A stretch of 64,000 nt of DNA. Source: CAZYLZ01 sp964648335 (lineage in GTDB: Bacteria > Patescibacteriota > Minisyncoccia > Phycocordibacterales > UBA2100). Below are positions 49,605 to 58,131 of the stretch, piece by piece. The notes beneath the pieces were generated by a model. That model saw only the letters and a list, made by a program, of their open reading frames with translations, did not search any database and was not told the DNA's origin. The first letter of the stretch is position 1. Each line of letters opens with the position of its first letter. The stretch is taken from positions 1 to 64,000 of the forward strand of contig CAZYLZ010000001.1 in assembly GCA_964648335.1 (NCBI GenBank), read 5' to 3'. Made by a program: the position numbers and the translations under genes.

Positions 49605-50237
49605 TTATTCCGTTCCTTCGATGGGTCCTTTGTCGGACGCAAGCAAGGTGACGACGGAGCAGTTCGCGCTGGTGGTCGTGGCTGCGACCTTGAGTGCCTG
49701 ATCGAAGGCGGTCGCGAGGATGTCGCTATGCCCGATGCCGACGGTACCGCTGCCGATGGATCCGGGCGGGTGGCACCGGACGCCGACGATGTAGCCGCCC
49801 TGGCCGGCATAGGTGATGCAGCTGCCTTTGTGCTTTTCGGCAGCGCGGTTCACGCACGATTTGTGCGCGTTCTGCGTGGCAACGTCCTTGTTGCGCTCGC
49901 GCCAGCGATGCGAATAGGCCGGCAGGTTGTTGCTTTGCTGCGCGATGCTGATCGCGCCCCAGCGGGCGACGTGCTCGATAGGCAGTTGGGGCGTCTCGTA
50001 CTCGCTCCCGTCGTTCTCGACGAACGCGAGCTTGGTAAGGACGCACCGGTTGAGTACCGCCTTTTTCTTGCTCGCCGACGAAAGCGCCTGTGTGAGTGCC
50101 TCTGCCGGCTTTGCGCTCGTGCTTTTGACCAGCTGACCGTCGCACGACATCTCGATGTCGAAGCGAGGGCCGGCGAAGGCCGTTTGGGGCAGGGCACAGA
50201 GAGCAGCGAGAGCTGCAAGTCCTAGAAATCGCTTCAT
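49605..50237 (-). CDS. secreted hypothetical protein
   Basis: 210 residues: clear signal peptide (about 1-23, ending AFAGP), then a soluble domain with five cysteines. GGAGG six bases before ATG 50237 fixes the start. The N-terminal region of the mature part (FDIEMSCDGQLVKS) and the repeated Ala/Thr-rich end do not match a family known to me. Conventional-signal gene. Confidence 0.8.
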   Translation of the reverse strand: MKRFLGLAALAALCALPQTAFAGPRFDIEMSCDGQLVKSTSAKPAEALTQALSSASKKKAVLNRCVLTKLAFVENDGSEYETPQLPIEHVARWGAISIAQQSNNLPAYSHRWRERNKDVATQNAHKSCVNRAAEKHKGSCITYAGQGGYIVGVRCHPPGSIGSGTVGIGHSDILATAFDQALKVAATTTSANCSVVTLLASDKGPIEGTE

Positions 50238-50350
50238 TTTGTACCTCCACATAGGTCGATCGATATGATCGACGGCTGCAGGTTTATAGCACAAATACGT
50301 GTTAATGACAATCAACTCACGTATCGCGCAAATACGCATGCTCAACATGC

Positions 50351-50356
50351 TACAAT
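50351..50356 (+). promoter_or_regulatory. -10 box of ABC exporter operon
   Basis: TGCTACAAT, 7 nt before ATG 50364. Confidence 0.5.
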
Positions 50357-50363
50357 GCTCCGC

Positions 50364-51143
50364 ATGAACGAACTCGCACTTTCTATAAAAGGGCTCAAGA
50401 AGACGTATGCAACCGGCACCATCGCCCTCAAAGGGGCGTCTTTGGATGTGCCGGTCGGCGACTTTTTTGCGCTCTTGGGTCCCAATGGCGCCGGCAAGAC
50501 AACAATCATCGGTATTTCCACGGGACTCGTTAACAAGACCGAAGGAACCGTGTCGGTCTTCGGGCACGACATCGACAAAGAGCCCGAGCTAGCCAAGGCG
50601 CAGATAGGCCTCGTGGGTCAAGAGATCAACTTCAACCCGTTCGAGAAACCAATTGATATCGTGGTAAACCAGGCCGGCTATTACGGCGTCCCGCGCGCTA
50701 TCGCTATCCCACGCGCCAAGAAGCTGCTCGAAGATTTGGGGCTCGGCGAAAAGATGAACCAGCGCGCGATGACGCTCTCTGGTGGTATGAAGCGACGTCT
50801 CATGATCGCACGTGCACTCGTGCACCAACCGAAATTCCTCGTGCTCGACGAGCCGACGGCAGGCGTCGACGTCGAGCTGCGCCGCGGCATGTGGGATTAT
50901 CTCCGTGGTCTCACCAGGAGTGGTCTCACCATCCTCCTAACAACACACTATCTCGAAGAGGCCGAGCAGCTGTGCAAGCATGTTGCCATTATCAATAAAG
51001 GCGAGATCGTGGCCAACGGCACGATGGAAGAGATTCTTGCCATGGGAGGCGGCGCGGTACAAGAAGGTGGTTACAAGGCAGGCCGACTCGAAGAAGTCTT
51101 TATCAGCCTCGTGAGCGATAAGAAAGCCGAAGAGGCGAAATAA
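50364..51143 (+). CDS. ABC transporter ATP-binding protein (ABC-2 export type)
   Basis: 259 residues: Walker A GPNGAGKT at 39-46, signature LSGGMKRR near 140, Walker B FLVLDEPTAGVD near 160 and the H-loop TTHYLEEAE. Powers the permease encoded 5 bases downstream. Closest in organisation to drug, lipid or polysaccharide exporters. ATG 50364 is chosen over an upstream in-frame option because of the -10 box. Confidence 0.96.
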   Translation: MNELALSIKGLKKTYATGTIALKGASLDVPVGDFFALLGPNGAGKTTIIGISTGLVNKTEGTVSVFGHDIDKEPELAKAQIGLVGQEINFNPFEKPIDIVVNQAGYYGVPRAIAIPRAKKLLEDLGLGEKMNQRAMTLSGGMKRRLMIARALVHQPKFLVLDEPTAGVDVELRRGMWDYLRGLTRSGLTILLTTHYLEEAEQLCKHVAIINKGEIVANGTMEEILAMGGGAVQEGGYKAGRLEEVFISLVSDKKAEEAK

Positions 51144-51148
51144 AGCAT

Positions 51149-51931
51149 ATGAATAACTACGGACTCTGGATATCCTTTTATACGATGCTGCGCAAGGATA
51201 TCGTGCGCATGTTCCGCATCTGGGTGCAGACATTCTTGCCGTCGGTCATCACATCGGTCCTCTATTTCTTGGTATTCGGAACTGTACTCGGATCGCGTAT
51301 AGGGCAGGTGCAGGGTGTCGACTACATGACCTTCGTGGTCCCTGGACTCGTCATGCTTGCCATCGTCACCAACGCCTACTCGAACACCTCGTTCACGTTC
51401 TTCTCGTCCAAATTCTTCGCGCGCTCGATCGACGAGATCTTGGTCTCACCAACGCCGCCGTGGGTCATGATCGCCGGCTTCATTGGCGGAGGAGTCGTGC
51501 GTGGCATGCTCATTGGTACCTTGGTCATGCTCGTGTCAGTCTTTTTTACCGGCATGCACCTGGCTATCGCGAATATCGGCATCATTTTCCTCTTCGCGCT
51601 CCTCACATCGTTTGTCTTTGCGCTCGCAGGCCTCGTCAACGGCATCTATGCCAAGTCCATCGACGGCATCAATATCGTACCTACGTTCGTGCTAACTCCA
51701 CTTGTCTACCTCGGCGGCGTATTCTATTCGGTACGATCGCTTCCTGAATGGTGGCAGAACCTCACTCATCTCAATCCACTCTTCTACCTCATAAACGGAT
51801 TCCGTTACGGATTCTTAGGCGCCGCCGATGTGCCGATTTCGCTGTCGCTCGGGGTTCTCGGTGTTCTCATCGCGGCGTTAGTCGGCGTAAACTGGTACCT
51901 CATCCGTACCGGCATGGGGCTCAGGCAGTAA
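51149..51931 (+). CDS. ABC-2 type transporter permease
   Basis: 260 residues, six helices, ABC-2 signature around VVPGLVMLAIVTNAYSNTSF and YLGGVFYSVRSLPEWWQNLTHLNP. Forms the export channel with the ATPase at 50364. Substrate unknown; the YxxGxF-P-W segment is common to O-antigen, teichoic acid and drug exporters alike. Confidence 0.94.
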   Translation: MNNYGLWISFYTMLRKDIVRMFRIWVQTFLPSVITSVLYFLVFGTVLGSRIGQVQGVDYMTFVVPGLVMLAIVTNAYSNTSFTFFSSKFFARSIDEILVSPTPPWVMIAGFIGGGVVRGMLIGTLVMLVSVFFTGMHLAIANIGIIFLFALLTSFVFALAGLVNGIYAKSIDGINIVPTFVLTPLVYLGGVFYSVRSLPEWWQNLTHLNPLFYLINGFRYGFLGAADVPISLSLGVLGVLIAALVGVNWYLIRTGMGLRQ

Positions 51932-52004
51932 CGTGAAGCTCGTCTTTACACGACTTCGCTCGAAGGTATACTTAGCGTTCTACTAAACAATTCTTACAAT
52001 AACT

Positions 52005-52835
52005 ATGGGAAAAATAATAGCTGCAATCGTCGCCGTAGCCTTGCTCGCAGGAGTAGGGGCGTGGTACATCACGAGCAGTAAGACACCGTCTGCGTCACAG
52101 ACTGCTTCCGCTGCGACAACCACGGCACCTGTTGCACCCGTACAGGGCGCTATCGTCATCGGTATTACCGATGCAACCGGCGCGATCCAGAACGTGAGCG
52201 AGGTATCGATGGGTATATCGAAAGTCGAGATCTACAGCGCAACGCAGGGCTGGATAGCGTTGCCAGCGAACGCCAACTCGTACGACCTGTTGTCGCTCAA
52301 GGCAAAGAATGAGACACGCGTATTCGCTGCGGCTCCCGTGACGCCCGACACATACTCTAAGGTCCGCGTTTCCTTGGGCGACATCACTGTTGCGACTAAG
52401 GCAGGGGCTAAGAAGAAGGCGACTGCTATAACGTCGACCATCGATCTTGAGGCGGGAGTAAAGATAAACGCGAATGAGGTGACCGCCGTCACACTCGACT
52501 TCCTTGCTGACAAATCGCTCCATACGACAGCAAAGAGCGAGTACGTCTTTGTGCCGGTCTTGCAAGTCACCTCAACGAGTAATGCAATCGGTGGCGTGGA
52601 TGCGCAGGGTCTTGTTACAGTCACTGGCGGTAACAAGGACTTCGATGCCACGATGGGCACCGATATCGACGGCTCGGTCAAGGCAAACTTCGAGCTCGAT
52701 CAGGCCGCGAAACTCGACGTCGACGCCTCGGGCGCCGTTTCAATCATCGGCGGGATAAAGCCAACGGGCGGACTCAAGCCGATTGATGCGACGACCACTG
52801 GCGCTGGAACAGCAGGTGGAGTCATCAATCTCTAA
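52005..52835 (+). CDS. DUF4382 membrane-anchored extracellular protein
   Basis: 276 residues: N-terminal anchor (about 4-22), Thr/Ala/Ser linker (about 25-45), then the DUF4382 beta domain (GAIVIGITDATGAIQNVSEV, WIALPANANSYDLLSL, YSKVRVSLGDITV). A Gly/Thr-rich tail closes it. Function unknown; the domain is common in surface proteins of CPR and Bacteroidetes. TACAAT lies 4 nt and TATACT 32 nt upstream. Confidence 0.87.
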   Translation: MGKIIAAIVAVALLAGVGAWYITSSKTPSASQTASAATTTAPVAPVQGAIVIGITDATGAIQNVSEVSMGISKVEIYSATQGWIALPANANSYDLLSLKAKNETRVFAAAPVTPDTYSKVRVSLGDITVATKAGAKKKATAITSTIDLEAGVKINANEVTAVTLDFLADKSLHTTAKSEYVFVPVLQVTSTSNAIGGVDAQGLVTVTGGNKDFDATMGTDIDGSVKANFELDQAAKLDVDASGAVSIIGGIKPTGGLKPIDATTTGAGTAGGVINL

Positions 52836-52843
52836 TTCAAGTA

Positions 52844-52876
52844 AAAAGCGCCGGTCTCTGAGGCCGGCGTTTTTTT
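52844..52876 (+). terminator. terminator after DUF4382 gene
   Basis: CGCCGG/CCGGCG stem with flanking A and T runs. Confidence 0.85.
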
Positions 52877-52942
52877 GTTTGACAGAGATGCCACACAGGA
52901 GCAGAGTGTCTCGGGAAGTACTGCAGGAGAAAGGAATCAACG

Positions 52943-53281
52943 ATGTCCAGTATCGAGGAAGAACGCGAATATAAACGGTCCGCGCTAGTCCAGACCATCA
53001 TCACCGATATCGCTCGCGCCGCGAAATCGCCTCGGGACTATCAGGAGTTTTCTGCGTCACTGACGCGTTCGCTCGTGCAAGATCTCTACCTTCCTATGTT
53101 TGCACAGAGTCCGGAGTTTGAACGGCATGTGACCCAGCCGATCTCTCGGTTTTCGGACTGCACGGTTGAGCAGCGGCTGGTAAAAGCACTGCTCCTCAAC
53201 AAGCTCTGCGCTGGGCTTGTCGCGGATGTGCATGCCGAATACCTGCGGCACAAGATTGTATCCATGCAGACCACTGCATGA
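52943..53281 (+). CDS. small helical hypothetical protein
   Basis: 112 residues, soluble, mostly helical, two cysteines. GGAGAAAGGA before ATG 52943 is a good Shine-Dalgarno. Single gene with a perfect terminator 4 bases past the stop. Not recognised; conventional-signal gene. Confidence 0.72.
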   Translation: MSSIEEEREYKRSALVQTIITDIARAAKSPRDYQEFSASLTRSLVQDLYLPMFAQSPEFERHVTQPISRFSDCTVEQRLVKALLLNKLCAGLVADVHAEYLRHKIVSMQTTA

Positions 53282-53284
53282 ATG

Positions 53285-53312
53285 ACTCCGGACCCAGTGT
53301 CCGGAGTTTTTT
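53285..53312 (+). terminator. terminator after gene 52943
   Basis: Perfect 9-bp stem ACTCCGGAC/GTCCGGAGT, 5-nt loop, TTTTT. Confidence 0.9.
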
Positions 53313-53314
53313 GC

Positions 53315-53320
53315 TATACT
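53315..53320 (+). promoter_or_regulatory. -10 box of C39-like gene
   Basis: TGCTATACT, 7 nt before ATG 53328, directly after the preceding terminator. Confidence 0.6.
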
Positions 53321-53327
53321 AGCGGCT

Positions 53328-53846
53328 ATGGAACTGCTTGCCGTACAACCCTTTCAAGAAACGCTTCATGTGGGCGCATGTGCTCCCGCAACCCTCAAGA
53401 TGCTTCTTATGTACTGGGATCTGCCTGGTAAAGAAAAGCGAGATATCGATTTTTTCGAAGCACTCCACCATACACCGGAGCTCGGCGTCGATGATGAGAC
53501 GTTCGTAAACGCACTCCCTAGTTTCGGCCTCGAAGCCGCAGTTAAGGAGTATGCGACCTTTGATGATATTAAGGAGTGGCTCGATAAAAAAGTGCCGGTA
53601 GTTGTGGATTGGTTTACGCCCGGACGGCTAGACCGAGCCGATGGCGAAATGCCCGACGGACACTACTCGATAGTCGTTGGTCTCGACGATACGTACATAT
53701 ACATGCAAGACCCCGAGACGGGAGGGCTGCGGACGATAGTGCGAAAAGATTTTTATCGCGTATGGTTCGATTTTAAGCGCGAGAGCATAACAAACTGGGA
53801 TGACATGGTAGTCCGATGGATGGCAGCGGTATACAAGAAAGGATAG
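53328..53846 (+). CDS. C39-like cysteine peptidase domain protein
   Basis: 172 residues, cytoplasmic. VQPFQETLHVGACAPATLKMLLMYW places Cys near residue 18 in a C39-like helix start, DGHYSIVVGLDDTYIYMQDP gives the catalytic His and Asp. The Gln of QPFQ can be the oxyanion residue. Members cleave leaders at double-glycine sites or act on unknown peptides; no substrate peptide or ABC partner adjoins it. Confidence 0.85.
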   Translation: MELLAVQPFQETLHVGACAPATLKMLLMYWDLPGKEKRDIDFFEALHHTPELGVDDETFVNALPSFGLEAAVKEYATFDDIKEWLDKKVPVVVDWFTPGRLDRADGEMPDGHYSIVVGLDDTYIYMQDPETGGLRTIVRKDFYRVWFDFKRESITNWDDMVVRWMAAVYKKG

Positions 53847-53900
53847 CGAGCCGAGTCTTCAATAAGTCTTCATGTGTGGCGTCCATACTGCATCAAGTAC

Positions 53901-54167
53901 ATGGATGCCTTTTTGCGGATGGATGTCTTTTTCTTCGTGGCGACCGTGAGTGTTTTCGTGATGACGATTGCGGCTTCGCTCATCGCGTACAAGATTTGGA
54001 AGATTCTGGGTCATCTCGAGAAGGCGGCGTCCATGCTCGAAATCGAAGCAGATATCGTAAAGAAGGATATCGCCCGTTTACGAGAGCGGCTCGGGATGGC
54101 TGCGACGATTGTGTTCGGACTCTTTACACGCACTCGCAAGAAAAAGCCAAGGCCTGTCGCCGATTAG
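53901..54167 (+). CDS. small single-helix membrane protein with cytosolic helix
   Basis: 88 residues: one transmembrane helix (about 9-30) followed by an amphipathic helical segment and a basic tail (RTRKKKPR). An internal Met seven codons later is an alternative start. CATACT lies 11 nt upstream. Not recognised. Confidence 0.65.
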   Translation: MDAFLRMDVFFFVATVSVFVMTIAASLIAYKIWKILGHLEKAASMLEIEADIVKKDIARLRERLGMAATIVFGLFTRTRKKKPRPVAD

Positions 54168-54209
54168 CGAGCGTCGACAGCCGTGAGGTATCCATTAACC
54201 GACCCTTTT

Positions 54210-54698
54210 ATGAAGATTCAAGAAACAACTATGAAACAGAACACCAAGATTGAGATCGGCGCGGGACTGCTTGCGGGTGCCGCGACCGCTGCAGCGGCTG
54301 GCTACTACTATTTCGCGAGCGATGGCGCTACGAAGCATCGCTCGGTCGCCGCACGATGGGCACGCGAACTCAAGAGCGATGTTGTCAGGCAGGCTCGCAA
54401 GATTCAAGACATAGAACAGGCGGACTATCTGGCAATCGTAGACGGTGCAACGCAGATGTACGCACGTATCCGCGGTCTCGACAAGAACGACCTGAGCCGG
54501 GCGGCTGGCGAGCTCAAGGACAATTGGGAATGGCTCCGCGACGAGGTCGCATCGGGAGGAAGTAGGCTCCTAAAGAAGGGTACCGCGAAGACGCGGTCGT
54601 CGAAGAGCTCGAAATCAATACGTACGGTTCGGGGCGCGGTCGTCCGGATTGCGAAGAAAGCAAAAAAGCAGGTTCGGGGCAAGAAAGGGTCTCGCTGA
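54210..54698 (+). CDS. membrane-anchored protein with very basic tail
   Basis: 162 residues: N-terminal hydrophobic segment (about 17-36, IGAGLLAGAATAAAAGYYY), helical middle part, and a Lys/Arg/Ser-rich C-terminus (about 118-162). The layout resembles YtxH-type proteins but no firm match. The start could also be the Met seven codons on (54231). The basic tail may bind nucleic acid or acidic polymer. Confidence 0.65.
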   Translation: MKIQETTMKQNTKIEIGAGLLAGAATAAAAGYYYFASDGATKHRSVAARWARELKSDVVRQARKIQDIEQADYLAIVDGATQMYARIRGLDKNDLSRAAGELKDNWEWLRDEVASGGSRLLKKGTAKTRSSKSSKSIRTVRGAVVRIAKKAKKQVRGKKGSR

Positions 54699-54750
54699 GG
54701 TTACGACATGCAAATGAGGGCTCACAATATGGGCTTCCGGCTGTTTGCGG

Positions 54751-54756
54751 TATAGT
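54751..54756 (+). promoter_or_regulatory. -10 box of Pif1-like helicase gene
   Basis: GCGGTATAGT, exactly 6 nt before ATG 54763. Confidence 0.55.
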
Positions 54757-54762
54757 TCCTTG

Positions 54763-56370
54763 ATGAAGCAAGAGGAAGCGCTCACTATTCTCAAGACCGG
54801 AGCAAATGTCTTTCTTACCGGCGAGGCGGGGTCGGGCAAATCACACACGGTCAACCGGTTCACGGCATACCTCCGTTCGCATTCGATCGAACCGTCTATA
54901 ACCGCGTCTACCGGCATCGCGGCAACGCACATCGGCGGCATGACGATACACAGCTGGAGCGGCGTCGGCATCAAGAAGTACCTCAACGAGTTTGATCTCG
55001 AGGTACTGAGCCAGAAGGAGCATTTGGTAAAGCGAATCAGCGACGCAAAAGTGCTCGTCATCGACGAGATATCGATGCTCGACGGGCAGGTGCTCTCGAT
55101 GGTCGAGCTCATCTGTCGTACCATTCGTCGGGCCAACGAGCCGTTCGGCGGCTTGCAGGTGGTGTTCGTCGGCGATTTCTTCCAGCTACCGCCTATCTCG
55201 CGCGCAGGAGAGGAACTCTCGCAATTCTGCTTCGAATCGGCCGCATGGAAGCGCGCCAACCCTATCGTTTGTTACCTTTCAGAGCAGCATCGCCAAGAGG
55301 ACACGACATTCTTGTCGGTACTAACTGCTATCCGCCGCGGCGAGATGGAAGAAGATCTGCTCGCGCACCTCACTTCTCGCAGAGTGGATGTCTACGACGA
55401 AGAGACCGATGCGACCAAGCTCTATACGCACAATCTCGATGTCGACCGCATCAATCTCGAAGAGCTGCGCAAGCTCCACGGAAAGCCGCATACCTTTAGC
55501 ATGCGCCACCAAGGCGGGTCGGCACTTGTCGATGGCCTCAAGCGCGGCTGCTTGTCGCCAGAGGAGCTCGAGCTCAAGGAGGGAGCTAAGGTACTGTTCA
55601 CCAAGAACAATTTCGAAGCGGGGTACGTTAACGGGACGCTCGGCGTCATCGACAGTTTTGATAAAGATTCGGGATACCCTGTTGTCGAGACGCGAAGCGG
55701 AGAGAAGATCACGGCGGTGCCTATGGATTGGACGGTAGAAGACGGAGGAAAGGTGTTGGCCAAGATTTCGCAGGTGCCGCTGCGCCTTGCCTGGGCCATC
55801 ACCGTCCATAAGAGTCAGGGCATGAGCATGGATGAGGCGGTTATCGATCTCTCTCGAGCGTTTGAGTATGGTCAGGGATATGTCGCACTCTCGCGCGTAC
55901 GAACACTCGCCGGACTCGTCCTCTTGGGGCTCAACGCCCGCGCGCTCGAGGTTCACCCGCATGTGGCGACGCACGACGAGATACTGCGCGCGACATCCGA
56001 AGAAGCGGCACGCGCCTTCGAGTCGATGAGCGCCGAAGAATTGGCGAGACTCCATGCCAACTTCATTCGGTCTATGGGTGGCACGCTCGAAGCAAAAACC
56101 TCTAAAAACCAAAAGACGGTCGCTGTTGAGAGACCGACGAAAGTAGGTAACCCCGCCTGGCAGGCCAAGCTCGAGAAGCTCCGCGAAAAGCATCCCAACG
56201 CCTACCGGCCGTGGAAGAAAGAGGATGACGAGAAACTTCGTGAGGAGTTCTCTCGGAGCGAAAATATGAAGGATCTGAGTCGCGCAATGGGCAGACAGCC
56301 TGGCTCGATACATGCACGGCTCGTAAAGCTGGGTCTGGTCGAAGATGATGGCATGTCGGTCGTGGAATAG
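54763..56370 (+). CDS. Pif1-like DNA helicase with C-terminal HTH/Myb-like domain
   Basis: 535 residues, superfamily 1B helicase: Walker A TGEAGSGKSHTVNRF near 19, motif Ia ASTGIAATHIGGMTIHSW, Walker B VLVIDEISMLDG, QVVFVGDFFQLPP, LSEQHRQ, and motif VI AWAITVHKSQGMSMDEAVID with GYVALSRVRTL. After about residue 455 comes a separate small domain (WKKEDDEKLREEFSRS, GRQPGSIHARLVKLGL) like a Myb/SANT or HTH module. Unwinds DNA 5'-3', for example at G-quadruplexes. Confidence 0.93.
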   Translation: MKQEEALTILKTGANVFLTGEAGSGKSHTVNRFTAYLRSHSIEPSITASTGIAATHIGGMTIHSWSGVGIKKYLNEFDLEVLSQKEHLVKRISDAKVLVIDEISMLDGQVLSMVELICRTIRRANEPFGGLQVVFVGDFFQLPPISRAGEELSQFCFESAAWKRANPIVCYLSEQHRQEDTTFLSVLTAIRRGEMEEDLLAHLTSRRVDVYDEETDATKLYTHNLDVDRINLEELRKLHGKPHTFSMRHQGGSALVDGLKRGCLSPEELELKEGAKVLFTKNNFEAGYVNGTLGVIDSFDKDSGYPVVETRSGEKITAVPMDWTVEDGGKVLAKISQVPLRLAWAITVHKSQGMSMDEAVIDLSRAFEYGQGYVALSRVRTLAGLVLLGLNARALEVHPHVATHDEILRATSEEAARAFESMSAEELARLHANFIRSMGGTLEAKTSKNQKTVAVERPTKVGNPAWQAKLEKLREKHPNAYRPWKKEDDEKLREEFSRSENMKDLSRAMGRQPGSIHARLVKLGLVEDDGMSVVE

Positions 56371-56458
56371 TACTGTACACAGTCTCGTGTACGCACGCGA
56401 CGGTACGGGACTATACTTATCGAAAGGTCGAGCTAGAATCGTTAACTCAAACATCAAC

Positions 56459-56662
56459 ATGAAAGCACTGCACATGGTCGCGTTCATCCTCGTCATCGTA
56501 GGAGCACTCAATTGGCTCTTAGTCGGGGTACTCGGATGGGATATCGGTATGCTCTTCGGTGGGATGGATGCCGTGCTCTCGCGGCTTGTCTACGTACTCG
56601 TTGGACTTTCGGGAATTTACATCGCAGTGACGCACAAGAAAGACTGCAAGACCTGCATGTAG
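56459..56662 (+). CDS. DUF378 small membrane protein
   Basis: 67 residues with two helices: MVAFILVIVGALNWLLVGV and VLVGLSGIYIAVTHK. The NWLLVG core is the DUF378 hallmark. Function unknown. CTATACTT (56412-56417) lies 42 nt upstream. Confidence 0.93.
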   Translation: MKALHMVAFILVIVGALNWLLVGVLGWDIGMLFGGMDAVLSRLVYVLVGLSGIYIAVTHKKDCKTCM

Positions 56663-56675
56663 GTTAGTTTCTCTC

Positions 56676-56717
56676 GGTGACAACAAAACGCCCCTGTCGG
56701 GGCGTTTTGTTGTCACC
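56676..56717. terminator. long perfect terminator
   Basis: Perfect 19-bp inverted repeat (56676-56694 and 56699-56717), 4-nt loop, with TTTT inside the arm on each strand. Confidence 0.92.
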
Positions 56718-56762
56718 CCTTTAAACATTGAATAGTCATGCGAGTTGGGTGTACTATGGCTC

Positions 56763-57593
56763 ATGCCTAGCCTGTTTCAGTTTCCGATAATCCAGACACA
56801 ACACATCACACTCACTATCGCCTCTGTGGGCATATTCTTGGCGGTATTTCTGTGCGCTGGCGGCGTCTATTATGCCCTCAAGGTGCTCGTCGCCGTACAG
56901 ACCAAGCGCGGGATCCTGCGCCGCGAGCAGGGAGTGACGCTCTTGCAGCTGGCGGCATATGTGCTCTTCGTGGCCGCGATACTTATTGCACTGCAGACCT
57001 CCGGCATTTCGCTTACCTACCTGTTCGTGGGTTCAGCGGCACTGTTGGTCGGACTCGGCTTCGGCCTGCAACAGCTATTCCTTGACCTCGTTTCGGGCGT
57101 GATACTCCTTCTTGATCGCAACATCAATCTTGGTGATGTTATAAAGACAGCAGAGTTTTCTGGTCGCATTAACCGAATTGGTATCCGCACCACTCAGCTC
57201 GTTACGATCGACAATGTGCTGATCGTCATTCCTAACTCTAAATTCATGACGACGGTACTCAATGACCTAGCATCTAACCGCGGAGTCGCACGATTCCGCA
57301 TCACCGCAACCGTCGGCTATGACTGTCCGGTCGAGAAGGTGCGCGAACTCCTCATGACCGCAGCGCTTGCCTGCGAAAAGGTAGAGCGCACACCTGAACC
57401 GACCGTTATCATCAAGGACTTCGGCGAGAACGGATACACCTTTGAGCTGCGTTTCTGGCTGCGTGAGCTGTTTCAGACCGAGAACATCCTCTCGGACGTC
57501 CGCTACATAATCACCGATCGCTTCGCTCAGGCGAATGTTCATTTTGCCTATCCGCAGCGTGTCCTTCATACCAAAAACGCCCGTATCGTATAA
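56763..57593 (+). CDS. mscS: MscS-family small mechanosensitive channel
   Basis: 276 residues: three helices, the third being GSAALLVGLGFGLQQLFLDLVSG, then the beta domain (LGDVIKTAEFSGRINRIGIRTTQL) and a C-terminal alpha/beta domain. Opens under membrane tension to release solutes. TACTAT lies 5 nt before ATG 56763. Confidence 0.95.
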   Translation: MPSLFQFPIIQTQHITLTIASVGIFLAVFLCAGGVYYALKVLVAVQTKRGILRREQGVTLLQLAAYVLFVAAILIALQTSGISLTYLFVGSAALLVGLGFGLQQLFLDLVSGVILLLDRNINLGDVIKTAEFSGRINRIGIRTTQLVTIDNVLIVIPNSKFMTTVLNDLASNRGVARFRITATVGYDCPVEKVRELLMTAALACEKVERTPEPTVIIKDFGENGYTFELRFWLRELFQTENILSDVRYIITDRFAQANVHFAYPQRVLHTKNARIV

Positions 57594-57595
57594 AA

Positions 57596-57622
57596 ACGCC
57601 CCGCAGCATGCGGGGCGTATTC
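57596..57622 (+). terminator. terminator after mscS
   Basis: 10-bp stem ACGCCCCGCA/TGCGGGGCGT, 3-nt loop, then ATTCG. Confidence 0.75.
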
Positions 57623-57661
57623 GATTGCGCGGGTCAAAAGTGAGGCAGCGATGAGTGATCG

Positions 57662-57976
57662 TCAGGACCACGAAACTTCTAATGCTAAAAACTTTTCGTG
57701 CCCGCTTCCGTTGACCCATGCGCCTTCCTTCGAATTGATGTCGCTGCACGTATAAGAGATCGATTCGAGGGCCTCCTTGACGCGCCTGGCTTTTTCGAAT
57801 TCTTGTGCGCTTGCAAACACGATCGTCACGGACTTCTCACTCTTCATCTTAGCCGACTCGATTCGCGAAAAAGCTTCGTTGATCTCGGATTCGTAATCCG
57901 ACACTCGTTTATCGTATGCAGCCAAATCTTCCGAACGTACGCGCTGCAATGCGAGCTTGCGTGCTGTGCTGATCAT
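57662..57976 (-). CDS. small coiled-coil-like hypothetical protein
   Basis: 104 residues: N-terminal helical region (about 1-45) rich in charged residues, then a small alpha/beta part with two prospective strands (KSVTIVFASAQEFEKA). AGGAG before ATG 57976. Single-gene unit. Not recognised. Confidence 0.7.
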   Translation of the reverse strand: MISTARKLALQRVRSEDLAAYDKRVSDYESEINEAFSRIESAKMKSEKSVTIVFASAQEFEKARRVKEALESISYTCSDINSKEGAWVNGSGHEKFLALEVSWS

Positions 57977-58071
57977 GGCTTGCTCCTGTGGCTGGGTTTG
58001 TGGCACGTATCTTAAGTGCTGGCGACAGTTAATCACGAAACGATGCGCGATGATAGTCAGGTAGAGATACT

Positions 58072-58131
58072 TTGACTAATCGACCGATTTCCTGTATTGT
58101 ATCCACGCCCGTTCGGGCTTTTTATTTTCTT
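58072..58131 (+). promoter_or_regulatory. typA promoter and leader hairpin
   Basis: TTGACT (58072-58077), 17-bp spacer, TATTGT (58095-58100). The predicted transcript begins at or near GCCC-GTTC-GGGC (58107-58118) followed by TTTTTATTTTCTT up to the ATG: a hairpin plus U-run with no Shine-Dalgarno. Confidence 0.6.
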
